This document shows positions 34,936 through 44,763 of a stretch of 64,000 bases of DNA, one piece after another. The stretch's first letter is position 1. Each line of letters opens with the position of its first letter. The notes below the pieces were generated by a model that was given only the letters and a program-made list of their open reading frames with translations, was not told the origin of the DNA and made no database searches. The stretch covers positions 372,001-436,000 of the forward strand of contig OY829943.1 of NCBI GenBank assembly GCA_963692465.1, written 5' to 3'. The DNA comes from JAUZOB01 sp963692465. GTDB lineage: Bacteria; Bacteroidota; Bacteroidia; Bacteroidales; Prolixibacteraceae. The position numbers and the translations under genes are program-made.

Positions 34936-36357
34936 ATGGATGAAACGATTCATCTCTCAAAAAAAGATGTAATCTGGGGGTATATTGCTCAGTTCTTCTC
35001 TATAGCATCAGGTATTATAACTTTACCATTAATTCTTCATATACTTTCAAAGGAAGAAATAGGAATGAATTATTTGATGTTAACTATCGGATCATTAGTC
35101 GCATTATTTGATTTCGGATTTGCGCCTCAGTTTGGAAGAAATATAACCTATATATTCAGTGGTGCTCAAATTTTAAAAAAAGAAGGGATAGAAACAAATT
35201 GCAATAAAGAAGTAAATTATCGTCTATTATCAACAATGATTAATACGGCCAGATTTGTATACCGTAGATTAGCTTTCTTTGTATTATTTTTTATGTTGTC
35301 TATTGGGACAATGTATATCTATAAGGTAACCGCAGGTTTTAGTAACATCCATAATTCATTTATAATCTGGATCGTATACTCTATTTCCACTTTTTTCAAT
35401 ATATACTATACTTATTATTCTTCATTATTAACAGGAAAAGGTTTGATAATGGAGTCAAAAAAAGCAATGATCTATTCAAAATCAGCATACATAATTTTGA
35501 CTACTGTCTTTCTGCTTTTAGGATGGGGATTATTAGGTGTCTCTTTAGCAAATTTAATTTCTCCTTTTGTAAATAGATATATATCCTATCACTATTTTTT
35601 CACAAAAGATTTAAAACAAAAAATATCATCTTATCATATAACAAAAAAAGAAGAAGTTGAATTATTCAAGATAATATGGTATAATGCAAAAAAATTAGGA
35701 TTGGTTTTTATTGGTTCTTATGCAATTACTAAATTTGGAATGTTCCTATCAGGTTTATATCTCTCTCTTTCGGACGTTGCATCATACGGATTATTAATAC
35801 AATTAGTTGGCTTAATTGGGGGTATTGCATCTACCCTTTTTAGTATATATGAACCTCGATTTTCGGCTTTAAGAGTTACAAGACAAAAAAAACTTCTCTT
35901 AAAAGATTTCGCTTTTAGTATGGGAATCTATTATTGTATATTCTTTATAGGGAGTTTGTGCCTAGTTTTTATTGCTCCCTCTGCGTTAGCATTAATCAAA
36001 TCAAATGCAAACTTACCCTCGATATCTCTCGTAATTTTATATTCTATCATTATATTACTAGAAGGAAATCATTCTAATTTTTCAACAATTATAGTTACAG
36101 GAAATAGCATTCCATTTATGTGGGTTTCGTTAATAACTGGTGGACTAATAGCCTTATTTAGCTATTTAACATTAACTTTTACTCATTTGGGATTATTGGG
36201 GCTTATTTTAGCACAAGGAATTGTTCAATTGTCATACAACAATTGGAAATGGCCTCAAGTTGTCTGTAAAGAATTAAAAATTAATTTTTTTTTATTTTTA
36301 AAAATAGCATTCAAAGAAGTATCTAACAGATTCATATTACTTTGTTATGGTAGATAA
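34936..36357 (+). CDS. wzx: Polysaccharide flippase (Wzx-type, MOP family)
   Basis: 473 residues, very hydrophobic, with about 12-14 predicted membrane segments spread through the chain (first at about 11-34). It has the MOP-family N-terminal pattern YIAQFFSIASGIITLPLIL. It would move lipid-linked repeat units across the inner membrane. Low G+C. Its end overlaps the next glycosyltransferase gene by 11 bases. Confidence 0.85.
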   Translation: MDETIHLSKKDVIWGYIAQFFSIASGIITLPLILHILSKEEIGMNYLMLTIGSLVALFDFGFAPQFGRNITYIFSGAQILKKEGIETNCNKEVNYRLLSTMINTARFVYRRLAFFVLFFMLSIGTMYIYKVTAGFSNIHNSFIIWIVYSISTFFNIYYTYYSSLLTGKGLIMESKKAMIYSKSAYIILTTVFLLLGWGLLGVSLANLISPFVNRYISYHYFFTKDLKQKISSYHITKKEEVELFKIIWYNAKKLGLVFIGSYAITKFGMFLSGLYLSLSDVASYGLLIQLVGLIGGIASTLFSIYEPRFSALRVTRQKKLLLKDFAFSMGIYYCIFFIGSLCLVFIAPSALALIKSNANLPSISLVILYSIIILLEGNHSNFSTIIVTGNSIPFMWVSLITGGLIALFSYLTLTFTHLGLLGLILAQGIVQLSYNNWKWPQVVCKELKINFFLFLKIAFKEVSNRFILLCYGR

Positions 36358-37420
36358 AAACACGGATTTTTTTAAGATTGTTGACAATTTTATTAAAACA
36401 ACCCAGATCCCATCAATTCCTATTATTGAGTCGAGGTTAGATTTTATTCCCAAAATAACAATTGCTATTCCAACATACAAAAGACCCGATTTACTAAAAG
36501 AAGCTATTGATAGTGCTATTAATCAAATCGAGTATACGGATTATGACATTATGGTTGTTGATAATGATCCAACAAGAAATTGTAATACCGAGCAATTAGT
36601 TTCTTCATACAAAGAAAAAAGACTTAGTTATTATAAAAACACCAAAAACATTGGGATGGTTGAAAATTGGAACCGTCTATTTGTTTTGGCGAAAGGAGAA
36701 TGGGTCGTAATGTTACATGACGATGATTTATTGTTCTCTAATTTTTTAAAAGAAACAACAAAAATATTAACAGAGAAAGAGGATATTGGAATATTAAAAC
36801 CATTCAACTTTATTTGCAAAACCATTCCGACTAATAACTTCATTAACAATAGTCAGTCAAAAAATATTCACTTAAAGAGAATCTATGATATTTCCTTTTA
36901 TTACGGAAATATACTAGGAGTACCGTCAGGAATAATATTTAAAAGAAAACAGATAGAATTATTAGGAGGATTTAATAACGATTACTACCCGACATCTGAT
37001 TATTGTTTCTTTGCACTATTTTCAAAATATTATAAAATATACACATTAAATAGATATCTCTCTATCTATAGAATTGCACAAAATGAATCATTAAATATCA
37101 AAACATTACATGCATTTGTGTATAATGACTATTTTTTAATCCAAGAAAATTTAAAATCATATAAAATTCCCGTTTTTTTCATAAAAAATTACCTGAGACA
37201 TCGAACAGAAAACCAAGCACAAGCAATGTCTCAAATATGGAATAGCAATTTCAATTATAACATGAAAGATTTAGGAATTACTCCTATTCCCAAAATATTG
37301 GGTCTTATCTTTCACATAATTATTCGGTCTTTTATGTACTACGCAATATTAATAAAACGAATCTCATTTTTCAAGTCTATACTGCACTTCCCTAGGGGAA
37401 TTAGATCAATTGATAAGTAA
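36347..37420 (+). CDS. Family 2 glycosyltransferase
   Basis: 357 residues, GT-A fold: ITIAIPTYKRPDLLKEAID (about 31-49), VVDNDP (about 66-71), and the D-D-D metal site in MLHDDDLLF (about 122-130). C-terminal hydrophobic helix near 315-335. Starts inside the wzx gene. Adds one sugar of the repeat unit; donor unknown. It is the last gene before the second IS5 element, which lies 80 bases downstream. Confidence 0.85.
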   Translation: MVDKNTDFFKIVDNFIKTTQIPSIPIIESRLDFIPKITIAIPTYKRPDLLKEAIDSAINQIEYTDYDIMVVDNDPTRNCNTEQLVSSYKEKRLSYYKNTKNIGMVENWNRLFVLAKGEWVVMLHDDDLLFSNFLKETTKILTEKEDIGILKPFNFICKTIPTNNFINNSQSKNIHLKRIYDISFYYGNILGVPSGIIFKRKQIELLGGFNNDYYPTSDYCFFALFSKYYKIYTLNRYLSIYRIAQNESLNIKTLHAFVYNDYFLIQENLKSYKIPVFFIKNYLRHRTENQAQAMSQIWNSNFNYNMKDLGITPIPKILGLIFHIIIRSFMYYAILIKRISFFKSILHFPRGIRSIDK

Positions 37421-37503
37421 ATAAGAAGATATTTTACAATAAGGGAAGGAGAAAAGTATGGCGGACCACAGAATATGGAATTTCTAACTTGGAAGATACA
37501 AAA

Positions 37504-38788
37504 GGGCACTTCTAAAAACTAAAATACTGAATTAATGGGCATCAGGAGGATATTTGAAGGGTAAAAGCATTATTTTTAGGATGTAAAAGGAAATAACAGA
37601 TGAAGAACGTTAATCCATTAGGTTTATTTGACGAACATTTTCGTTTAGAGAGACTTACCCAATTAAATGATCCACTTGTAAAACTCAATAAATACATTGA
37701 CTGGAGGATATTTGCACCGGTATTAAATCAACACGAAATACTTCAAAAAGGAACAAACTCCAGTCACGGAGGACGTCCGGCCTTTAATACAACAATGATG
37801 TTTAAAGCGTTGATTCTTCAAAGCATATACAATATATCAGACGAACAATTGGAATATCAGATTAATGACCGGAGAAGTTTTATGCGCTTTCTGGGGTTGA
37901 ACAATAGCGATAAAGTTCCGGACAGTCGTACTTTCTGGGTGTTTCGGGAAGCACTGATAAAAGAAGGACTGATCGAAAGGCTTTTTGAGATATTCAATAC
38001 CACACTGGATGAACAAGGTGTATTTGCCAATACTGGTAAAATATTAGATGCCACTTTTGTGGAAGCCCCCCGGCAACGGAATAAAAAAGAAGAGAACGAC
38101 ACCATTAAACAGGGGAAAGTTCCGGAAGAATGGAAAGAAAAACCACGTAAATTGTGTCAGAAAGATCTGGATGCAAGATGGACCCAAAAGAACAAGACGA
38201 ATTTTTACGGCTATAAAAATCATGTAAAAGCAGATGAAGGAACAAAATTGATAGTGTCCTATATTGTAACTTCTGCTTCTGTTCATGACTCTCAACCTAT
38301 TGATCAATTGTTAGATGAAAAAGATGAGGGGCAGAAATTGTATGCAGATAGTGCTTATACCGGAAAAAAATGTGAAAAGATATATCACAAAAAGAAAGTC
38401 GTGAGCAAAGTTGTAGAGCGGAAATACAGAAATCTGCCATTAACGAAAAAACAAAAAGACAACAATAAAGAAAAATCTTCACACAGAGCAAGAGTTGAAC
38501 ACATCTTTGGCTTTGTAGAAAATAGCATGAACGGTTCCTTTATTCGCACCATCGGGCTCGTCAGAGCAAAAGCAAAAATTACACTGATGAACCTTACGTA
38601 TAATCTATGTCGCTGTGTTCAACTGAAAACGATGGTTTCTGTGGGATAATTGTGCCCGTTCAATAAATGATGAAACAAGTAACATGCTGTTTATGTGCGC
38701 TTTACTCAAATCGTAAAATCTCGCATAAGCAGGTGTAAATAATCTTTTCTTTTTAACGTACCCTCAAAAGAGGTTTTTAGAAGTGCCC
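37504..38788 (+). mobile_element. IS5-family insertion sequence, copy 2 (1285 bp)
   Basis: Same ends and length as 587-1871, opposite orientation. Flanked by AAAA on each side (37500-37503 and 38789-38792), the 4-bp target duplication. Inserted at the edge of a decayed IS3-family element, between two glycosyltransferase genes. Confidence 0.93.
37600..38649 (+). CDS. IS5-family transposase (copy 2)
   Basis: 349 residues, identical to the protein at 726-1775. DDE residues in ILDATFVEAP, YADSAYTGK and RARVEHIFGF; N-terminal DUF772-type helical domain. Intact and presumably active. Confidence 0.95.
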   Translation: MKNVNPLGLFDEHFRLERLTQLNDPLVKLNKYIDWRIFAPVLNQHEILQKGTNSSHGGRPAFNTTMMFKALILQSIYNISDEQLEYQINDRRSFMRFLGLNNSDKVPDSRTFWVFREALIKEGLIERLFEIFNTTLDEQGVFANTGKILDATFVEAPRQRNKKEENDTIKQGKVPEEWKEKPRKLCQKDLDARWTQKNKTNFYGYKNHVKADEGTKLIVSYIVTSASVHDSQPIDQLLDEKDEGQKLYADSAYTGKKCEKIYHKKKVVSKVVERKYRNLPLTKKQKDNNKEKSSHRARVEHIFGFVENSMNGSFIRTIGLVRAKAKITLMNLTYNLCRCVQLKTMVSVG

Positions 38789-38804
38789 AAAAGATTAGGG
38801 ATAA

Positions 38805-39410
38805 AATTTTAAATATAGAAGATCAAAAGGAAAGGATGTACTCGACTCGGTCCATCAAAGAGAATGCAATCAAATTAAGTTATAACCGGAAGGATGCAGA
38901 ATTATCAGGGGAATTAGAGGTAACAGCAAGTACTTTGCTTTATCTGACATGGAAGAATATGCAACTATAGGAAGCAACAGTTTTCCGGGCAATAGAAATA
39001 TGGTAGTGACAGCCGAAGGCAAAGGCTCATTCATATAAAGAAGCTGAGAAAATGAAATATAAAAAAAGCATTGAGCTTTATTTTCGAAAGCACCGTTAAT
39101 TTATGAGTTTATCAAAGAACAAAAAACTACTGGACAGTTGAAATAATGTATTGGGAGTTAAGAGTTTCACGCAATAATTACTATACTATAAGTGGATAAT
39201 AAGGCCGGAAAGCAAAAAAGATGTAGCGACGCAAAGAATTGAAAGAAAAAATTCAGAAAGCCTATTGACGGAATATAAGTCTTACCAAAAATTTAAAGAT
39301 GAGCAGGACCATTGTTTTTCAATAACGACTTTTGCACTGCACTCTATGCATTTAAAAAGCAAATTGGCACAAAATACAGAGTTGGGATATCCAGTTTTTT
39401 TATTCCTTTT
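38805..39410 (+). mobile_element. Decayed IS3-family element
   Basis: Pieces of an OrfA-like protein (MYSTRSIKENAIKLSYNRKD, then SGELEVTASTL, then in another frame GSNSFPGN) and of an OrfB-like protein (YEFIKEQKTTGQL, YYKWIIRPESKKD, YKSYQKFKDEQD) follow each other across several stops and frame changes. The order and the S-G-x-F-P-G-N and Y-x-W-x-x-R-P-E-S words fit IS3 transposases. No ends could be defined. This explains most of the 640 bases between the IS5 copy and the next gene. Confidence 0.65.
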
Positions 39411-39428
39411 ACAAAAATTGATTTTTAG

Positions 39429-40487
39429 ATGAGTAAAATTTTATATATAGATCACATCTCTCCTGATGGACACATTAACTTCAACAAAATCTATTTAGAT
39501 GCATTAATGAGGCAAAAATATCAGGTTGACATAGTATGTAAGGCTGGGTATTTTAAAAAAATAAAAACCAGTAATTCTCATTTTAAACTAGAAATTCCGA
39601 ATATCTTATATAGGTATAAGGATGGAATAACTAATAGAATATTATTTTTTCTTCAATTAATATATATAAAACATAAAATCGATTTCTCTAATTATGATTA
39701 CATATTGCTAAGTAGTTATGAGGAAATTTCTCTTTTTTTTGCAAAATATAAGTACAAACTATTCATAGTTAACCACGATAATATTCGAGGGCTAGACTCT
39801 AGAATAAAAAGATTCTTCATAAAGAAAATATCCCAAAAAAACACCCACATTGTTTTTGAACAATATATAAAAGAACATCTAAAAATGTACCGCATAAATA
39901 ATGTGTGTGTAATTTCTCATGGCCTTATTAATCCTTTAAATATTAAAAATGTAAATTTCAACAGCCTGCATAACATTTGCCCTGATTTGCATAATGCTCC
40001 ATTATACAACTATGTTATATTTTCTCCTTCTGCTTCAAGTACTGATTATAAATTTATTCGTTCCTTGTTAAGTGATGAATCATTTGGAAAGTTCTTAATG
40101 AAAAACAAAATTATTTTTATAGCAAAAGGACATTTCTCAAAATCTAATAATAAGAATATCGTTATTATTAATAACTATTTATCACAACAACAATATGAAT
40201 CACTATTCTCCATTAGTAATCTAATCCTAATTTGCTACCCGTCAAGCTTTAAATATAGAGTAAGTGGAATTCTAATGGAATGCATTTCAAATGAGAAGAT
40301 ATGTTTTATAAAAGATATTGAAGCCCTCAAAATATACTCAAAGTGTTTTACATATAATCCATATTTCAAAAATAAAGAAGAGCTAATAAATTTGATATCC
40401 TTATTTATAAAAGATATAGAGTATTTTAAAATAGAAAAAGATTGTAAAAACTTATTTATTCCTGATTTTTCAAAAATCTTTATCTAA
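39429..40487 (+). CDS. Putative glycosyltransferase (GT-B type)
   Basis: 352 residues with a two-Rossmann layout: KILYIDHISPDGHINFN at the start (compare GT-B donors/acceptors), FIVNHDN near 115, and a late acidic stretch (VSGILMECISNEK) in the place of the E-x7-E region. Weak overall similarity, very low G+C, strongly A-biased codons. By position, between transferase genes and the polymerase, it is a repeat-unit glycosyltransferase. Function inferred mainly from context. Confidence 0.6.
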   Translation: MSKILYIDHISPDGHINFNKIYLDALMRQKYQVDIVCKAGYFKKIKTSNSHFKLEIPNILYRYKDGITNRILFFLQLIYIKHKIDFSNYDYILLSSYEEISLFFAKYKYKLFIVNHDNIRGLDSRIKRFFIKKISQKNTHIVFEQYIKEHLKMYRINNVCVISHGLINPLNIKNVNFNSLHNICPDLHNAPLYNYVIFSPSASSTDYKFIRSLLSDESFGKFLMKNKIIFIAKGHFSKSNNKNIVIINNYLSQQQYESLFSISNLILICYPSSFKYRVSGILMECISNEKICFIKDIEALKIYSKCFTYNPYFKNKEELINLISLFIKDIEYFKIEKDCKNLFIPDFSKIFI

Positions 40488-40534
40488 AAACCCTTAATAA
40501 ATGACAATACAGTCTGAACTAACATACCTTACCA

Positions 40535-42373
40535 GGTTCTTCGTCACATTTGGTGGTGGTTATCCTGTATTGGAAAGTACGACTTTTCTGCGTAGGAGTG
40601 CATGATTGGCCCTTCCATACATTTGACGCTTGATATTTTTGAGTCGGTTTACATTACCTTCAGTCAATCCGTTGTTGCAATCGTACTTAACAGCTGCCGT
40701 GACAGCTGCAAGATCAGATATAAGTCCTTTAACGAATCCTTTTAATTCTCTGAATGATGACTTGCCTACATGACAGATCCAGTCCTTAAGCTTTAAAACC
40801 GATTTCTCTTCAAATACAGACCTGAATTCGTGAGATAAGTCCCATAGTTTCTGGACTTTTGAGTTCATGTCTCTTATTTGTTTAAAGGAATAAATCTCGC
40901 TGGAAGATAATATCTTCGGATAACCCCTGTTTGTCAAATAAATGGTCAGTTTCCTGGGTGAAATTGTCTGCGGCAAACAGTTGCATCTGAGCTTTTTAAT
41001 GGCAAAATCGCCATTCCGTTTTTTACCAGCCTTAAAGATTTCACCGAATCTGACAGATAGGGCTCTTTGACACCCATTGAATCCTTTCTTTTTGATTTTC
41101 CGATATACGACACTTAGCTTTTCATCATTACAATAACCGGCTATGATGTCATTCAGAAATGAAGAATAATTATTTTGCGATATCCGACCAGTATTTATCT
41201 GATTTGTAGCATTCTCAATATACTTAATAGCTGTGCGAATATTCATATTCAGTATTTTAGCCACTTCGTTTTTTGAATGACCCTCCCGATACAATTCTTT
41301 GGCTTTGAGTACTATATTCTGTTTTTGGTTTGGTATTTTACAACCATGCATAGCCAGATCCGTTATTCGCTGGATTCCATTTTTAAGCTTTTCATCAAGG
41401 GGAAATGCAACTTGTCTGTTGTCTAACCGTTTAAATTCAGGAAGAAGCTTTTGGACAATTTTATAAATGTAATCTGAGTAATTTTTCACGATATGAAAAC
41501 GGTCTGCAATCTGAAGGGCTTGGGGATGTGTCAGATAAACAGATTTAGAATAGCAACTTGCTCTGTCACGAGTAACTGACTCGATATTTGGATGCTCTCT
41601 TAACCAGCTTATAATGTCTATATTGTCACGGCTTTTGATAAGGTCGATGGCTTTCCCGGTTTCTCTGTCAACTACAATGGTTCCATACGAATGTCCTTTC
41701 CGATAAGCCCAGTCATCGATTCCAATGTGCCGAACATCTCTGTGAGAAGGAATGTTGCATCTATAAACCAATCTAAGACAAGTGGATGGACTTACTGGAA
41801 AATTCATCAGTTTTGAAATATATGAACTTTTCCTGGCTGAGATCTCCAGGCTCAGTTTTGTAATATGGTCATTCACTCTTGTCATTCTTCTTGAGTATGG
41901 AAAAAAGTAAGGGGATAACTGTTCTGAAAATATCTTTCGGTGGCACTTTGCATTACAACAGTAAAATTTTCTTGTCTGTAGTTTAATTTTCACTGAATTC
42001 ATTGAAATAGGCAAATCCTGCAGATTTCGGTAATACACGCTGTGTATTCTTTTGCTCTTCTTTCCACAGATCGGACATGTTGCATAATGAGATTTAATTT
42101 TAGCCTTTAAAATGACTTCGTGATCGTTAATTGAGATTTCGCTTATTGTTATTCCGGGAAGTTGCCATAATGCATAAAAGGGACTAAATTTGTATACGTT
42201 AGCAAATTGATTCATTTGTATCTATACACTTAAACATCAACACTTTAAATGTAGTTATAAATATTGAGATTTGCTAACGTTTTAGACACTTATTCCATTG
42301 TAAAACAGATAATTAACGTGATATTTTAAAGAACATTCTAATTATTTTTTATCACCAAATGTGACGAAGAACC
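40535..42373 (-). mobile_element. ISL3-family insertion sequence (1839 bp)
   Basis: Terminal inverted repeats begin GGTTCTTCGTCACATTTGG at 40535 and end with the complement at 42373 (21 matching bases). One transposase gene lies inside. The 8-bp flanks (CCTTACCA and AGTCCCGA) do not match, so no target duplication is visible; the site may have been rearranged since insertion. Confidence 0.9.
40560..42215 (-). CDS. ISL3-family transposase
   Basis: 551 residues. N-terminal zinc-binding part with CPICGKKS (about 47-54) and CCNAKCHRK. DDE residues in IGIDDWAYRKG (about 167-177), VTRDRASCYS (about 217-226) and the glutamate of NNGLTEGNVNRLK (near the C-terminus), all typical of ISL3. An internal helix-turn-helix (HSKNEVAKILNMNIRTAIKY) is present. 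Full length, so probably active. Confidence 0.93.
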   Translation of the reverse strand: MNQFANVYKFSPFYALWQLPGITISEISINDHEVILKAKIKSHYATCPICGKKSKRIHSVYYRNLQDLPISMNSVKIKLQTRKFYCCNAKCHRKIFSEQLSPYFFPYSRRMTRVNDHITKLSLEISARKSSYISKLMNFPVSPSTCLRLVYRCNIPSHRDVRHIGIDDWAYRKGHSYGTIVVDRETGKAIDLIKSRDNIDIISWLREHPNIESVTRDRASCYSKSVYLTHPQALQIADRFHIVKNYSDYIYKIVQKLLPEFKRLDNRQVAFPLDEKLKNGIQRITDLAMHGCKIPNQKQNIVLKAKELYREGHSKNEVAKILNMNIRTAIKYIENATNQINTGRISQNNYSSFLNDIIAGYCNDEKLSVVYRKIKKKGFNGCQRALSVRFGEIFKAGKKRNGDFAIKKLRCNCLPQTISPRKLTIYLTNRGYPKILSSSEIYSFKQIRDMNSKVQKLWDLSHEFRSVFEEKSVLKLKDWICHVGKSSFRELKGFVKGLISDLAAVTAAVKYDCNNGLTEGNVNRLKNIKRQMYGRANHALLRRKVVLSNTG

Positions 42374-42436
42374 AGTCCCGATGCCAATTTTACTGCATTT
42401 TTCGTTACTGGTTACACTTGTACTAAGCTAAAAAAT

Positions 42437-43870
42437 ATGCATAAGAATAAAATTTCTTACTCTCCTACGATTCTATTTTTATTTATGATATTAGATGTTG
42501 TTTTTTTTAAAACAAACTATTCTAATATTTCAGCATTAATATCAATCGTCGAATATGCTTTTGTATTATTTGTATTTATAAATAACAAAGAGATTGGAAT
42601 ACAATATTTTATATCATTTACACTTTTATCGCTAGGATGGGAAAACAGGACAGATCCGAATAATTTTATCTCATATTTAAATTTTTGGGGACTTCGTTTT
42701 GGATCTTTTTCTGTAAACATTATTGTATCATTTATTATTTCATCATATTTATTATTTAAAGATAAAGGCTCCATTAAATTTGAAAAAAACATATATACAA
42801 CTTTTTTCCTTCTGTTTATATCATATGCTTTAATTGTTGGTACATTTCAATATGCTGCAAATAAAAATTATCAAGACAATTATATAGAGGACATTTTAAC
42901 TTACACTCCTTTTCTATTTTATATTTTAATGTTCAATGAAATTTCAATTGACTCAGCAGAAAAGATATTTAAAAATGTTCTTCTAATATCTGTATTTGAA
43001 TTGATAGTCGCTTTTATTTTTAATAAAAGATTTGATTACGCAGGTTCACACTTTCTTGTAAATAATGCTATAAGTCCAATTTTACCAATTGCTATATTAT
43101 TATCAAAAAAACTTTTTTCAAATAGAAGTTGGATACTGTGCTCATTAGTTGTACTATTTTTCATTATTACACAAAATATTTTCATTTCAGGAAAATTAAT
43201 AATAGCTATTATTCTTGTTCTATTATGGTTTTGTAAGAAAAATCGAAAATTATTTTTATTTTTAATAATTCCAACGCTTATTTTTATCTTCAATATATCC
43301 AATATACTCATTTTCTTGACTCAATATTTTCAAGGTAATATTATTGCATATAAATTTTCACAGATTAATCAATTAATACAAACAACCGACATTAATAACT
43401 TCGCTGCTGAATATTCAAGTATGGGAAATTTATTAGCAGAATTCATGACTATTTCTTCATATTTTCTACATAATCCTTTCTATTTCTTCACGGGAAAAGG
43501 TTTTGGTGGGGCAATTCCAGACGTTTTAGGATATTTAGCTGTCGCGGCAGGAAATGCAGGCTATGCGTTAATTGATTTTTCTCGTAATAACTATTTTAAA
43601 ATGCATTTACCAATCTTTGAAATTTTTATCAAAGGTGGTTTCTTTTTTCTAGCATTCTATATCTATATTTTAGTTAAAATATTCAGAGGTAAAGAAAATT
43701 TTCAATTTTTGTTTTTCCTTTGCTTCGCTCTATTTTTCTATATCAACAAAGAAGAATTACTTCTTTCCTTATTGCTATTAAGAGTTTCAAGACAAATAGG
43801 TGGATTTACTCACTTAAAAAATGACTCCCAAATACTAAAACATTGTAATGGGCATCTGGAAAACAATTGA
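42437..43870 (+). CDS. wzy: Polysaccharide polymerase (Wzy-type)
   Basis: 477 residues with about 10-12 membrane segments and one large hydrophilic loop near 310-380 (the periplasmic loop of O-antigen polymerases), containing FTGKGFGGAIPD. No conserved motif, as usual for Wzy; assignment rests on topology, size and place in the locus. The last 10-15 residues are encoded by a remnant of an IS5-like element, so the native C-terminus has been replaced. Very low G+C. Confidence 0.75.
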   Translation: MHKNKISYSPTILFLFMILDVVFFKTNYSNISALISIVEYAFVLFVFINNKEIGIQYFISFTLLSLGWENRTDPNNFISYLNFWGLRFGSFSVNIIVSFIISSYLLFKDKGSIKFEKNIYTTFFLLFISYALIVGTFQYAANKNYQDNYIEDILTYTPFLFYILMFNEISIDSAEKIFKNVLLISVFELIVAFIFNKRFDYAGSHFLVNNAISPILPIAILLSKKLFSNRSWILCSLVVLFFIITQNIFISGKLIIAIILVLLWFCKKNRKLFLFLIIPTLIFIFNISNILIFLTQYFQGNIIAYKFSQINQLIQTTDINNFAAEYSSMGNLLAEFMTISSYFLHNPFYFFTGKGFGGAIPDVLGYLAVAAGNAGYALIDFSRNNYFKMHLPIFEIFIKGGFFFLAFYIYILVKIFRGKENFQFLFFLCFALFFYINKEELLLSLLLLRVSRQIGGFTHLKNDSQILKHCNGHLENN

Positions 43871-43973
43871 AGGGTAGAATAACAGGGAAAGTTCCAGAAG
43901 AATGGACGTTGGACCAAGTAGACGTTCTTATAGTGGCGAAGCAATTATTCATCACAACGTATGCAAAAACGAG
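43830..43973 (+). mobile_element. IS5-like remnant
   Basis: TAATGGGCATC and GAAGGGTA match the left end of the IS5 copies, followed directly by AAAGTTCC-GAAGAATGGA and TGGACCAA pieces that lie 550-650 bases further on in the intact element. So it is an internally deleted, diverged copy. It runs into the left end of the IS66 element. Confidence 0.6.
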
Positions 43974-44039
43974 GTAAGCCTTCGGTAAAGCACATATTGT
44001 AAGAGAAGAAAAAGGGCTGCAACTTTGAGGCAAAAAGAG

Positions 44040-44351
44040 ATGCCGAGAAGTACAAGAGAACGGGAGGAAGAGATGTTCTTCCTCGTAGAACAACACAAAG
44101 AAAGCGGACTGAGCCAGAAGGCCTATTGTCAGAGAGAGAATTTGTCGGTTAACACCTTCATGTACTGGAAGAAGAAATACCAGGAGAGCACAGAGTCCTC
44201 TTCATCTTCAGCGTTTGTTCCTATCCAAATCAGGGAACGACCAATAATGAATCGGGAAGAGATAGCACTTTAGTATCCCAACGGAGTAAAGCTGATTTTT
44301 CCCAACGGTTGCGACCGGATGCAGTTGAAGTGCTACATTAATCTGCTGTAA
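44040..44351 (+). pseudogene. IS66 TnpA, interrupted by in-frame TAG
   Basis: The N-terminal helix-turn-helix part is normal (SQKAYCQRENLSVNTFMYWK). At 44271-44273 a TAG breaks the frame. Beyond it the same frame continues with YPNGVKLIFPNGCDRMQL to a TAA at 44349-44351, which is the normal C-terminus of IS66 OrfA. So a single stop codon splits a gene of about 103 codons. The element may be immobile for this reason. Confidence 0.75.
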
Positions 44352-44354
44352 TCC

Positions 44355-44714
44355 GTGTTTTCGCTCAGTTCATCGCTGTCGTATTATTTATATTACGAAC
44401 CAACCGACATGAGAAAATCATTTAATGGATTATGCGGTTTAGTACGAAGTCGGTTTCAACGCAATCCCCTCTCGGGCGAGGTATTTATCTTTATAAATAA
44501 ACGGCGTGACCGAATCAAGTTATTGCGTTGGGAAGAAGGAGGATTCATTCTTTATTACAAACTTCTCGAACAGGGAACCATTGAGCTTCCTGCATGGGAT
44601 AAGAAGTCGGCCACCTATCCTTTATCGTGGACTGTGCTGGTAATGATGGTCGGAGGAATCTCCATTAAGAATATTCAAAAAAGGAAACGATTTTCTTTTA
44701 CAAAAAGCGACTAA
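44355..44714 (+). CDS. tnpB: IS66 accessory protein TnpB
   Basis: 119 residues from a GTG start, 3 bases after the tnpA frame ends. IS66 Orf2 family: YYEPTDMRKSFNGLCGLV (about 14-31), GEVFIFINKRRDRIKLLRW (about 41-59). Needed together with TnpA and TnpC for IS66 transposition; its action is unknown. Normal length. Confidence 0.9.
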   Translation: MFSLSSSLSYYLYYEPTDMRKSFNGLCGLVRSRFQRNPLSGEVFIFINKRRDRIKLLRWEEGGFILYYKLLEQGTIELPAWDKKSATYPLSWTVLVMMVGGISIKNIQKRKRFSFTKSD

Positions 44715-44763
44715 AAGCATTGGTTTTGTTGGGATTTACAGGTATTTTTTCTATCTTTAAGCC

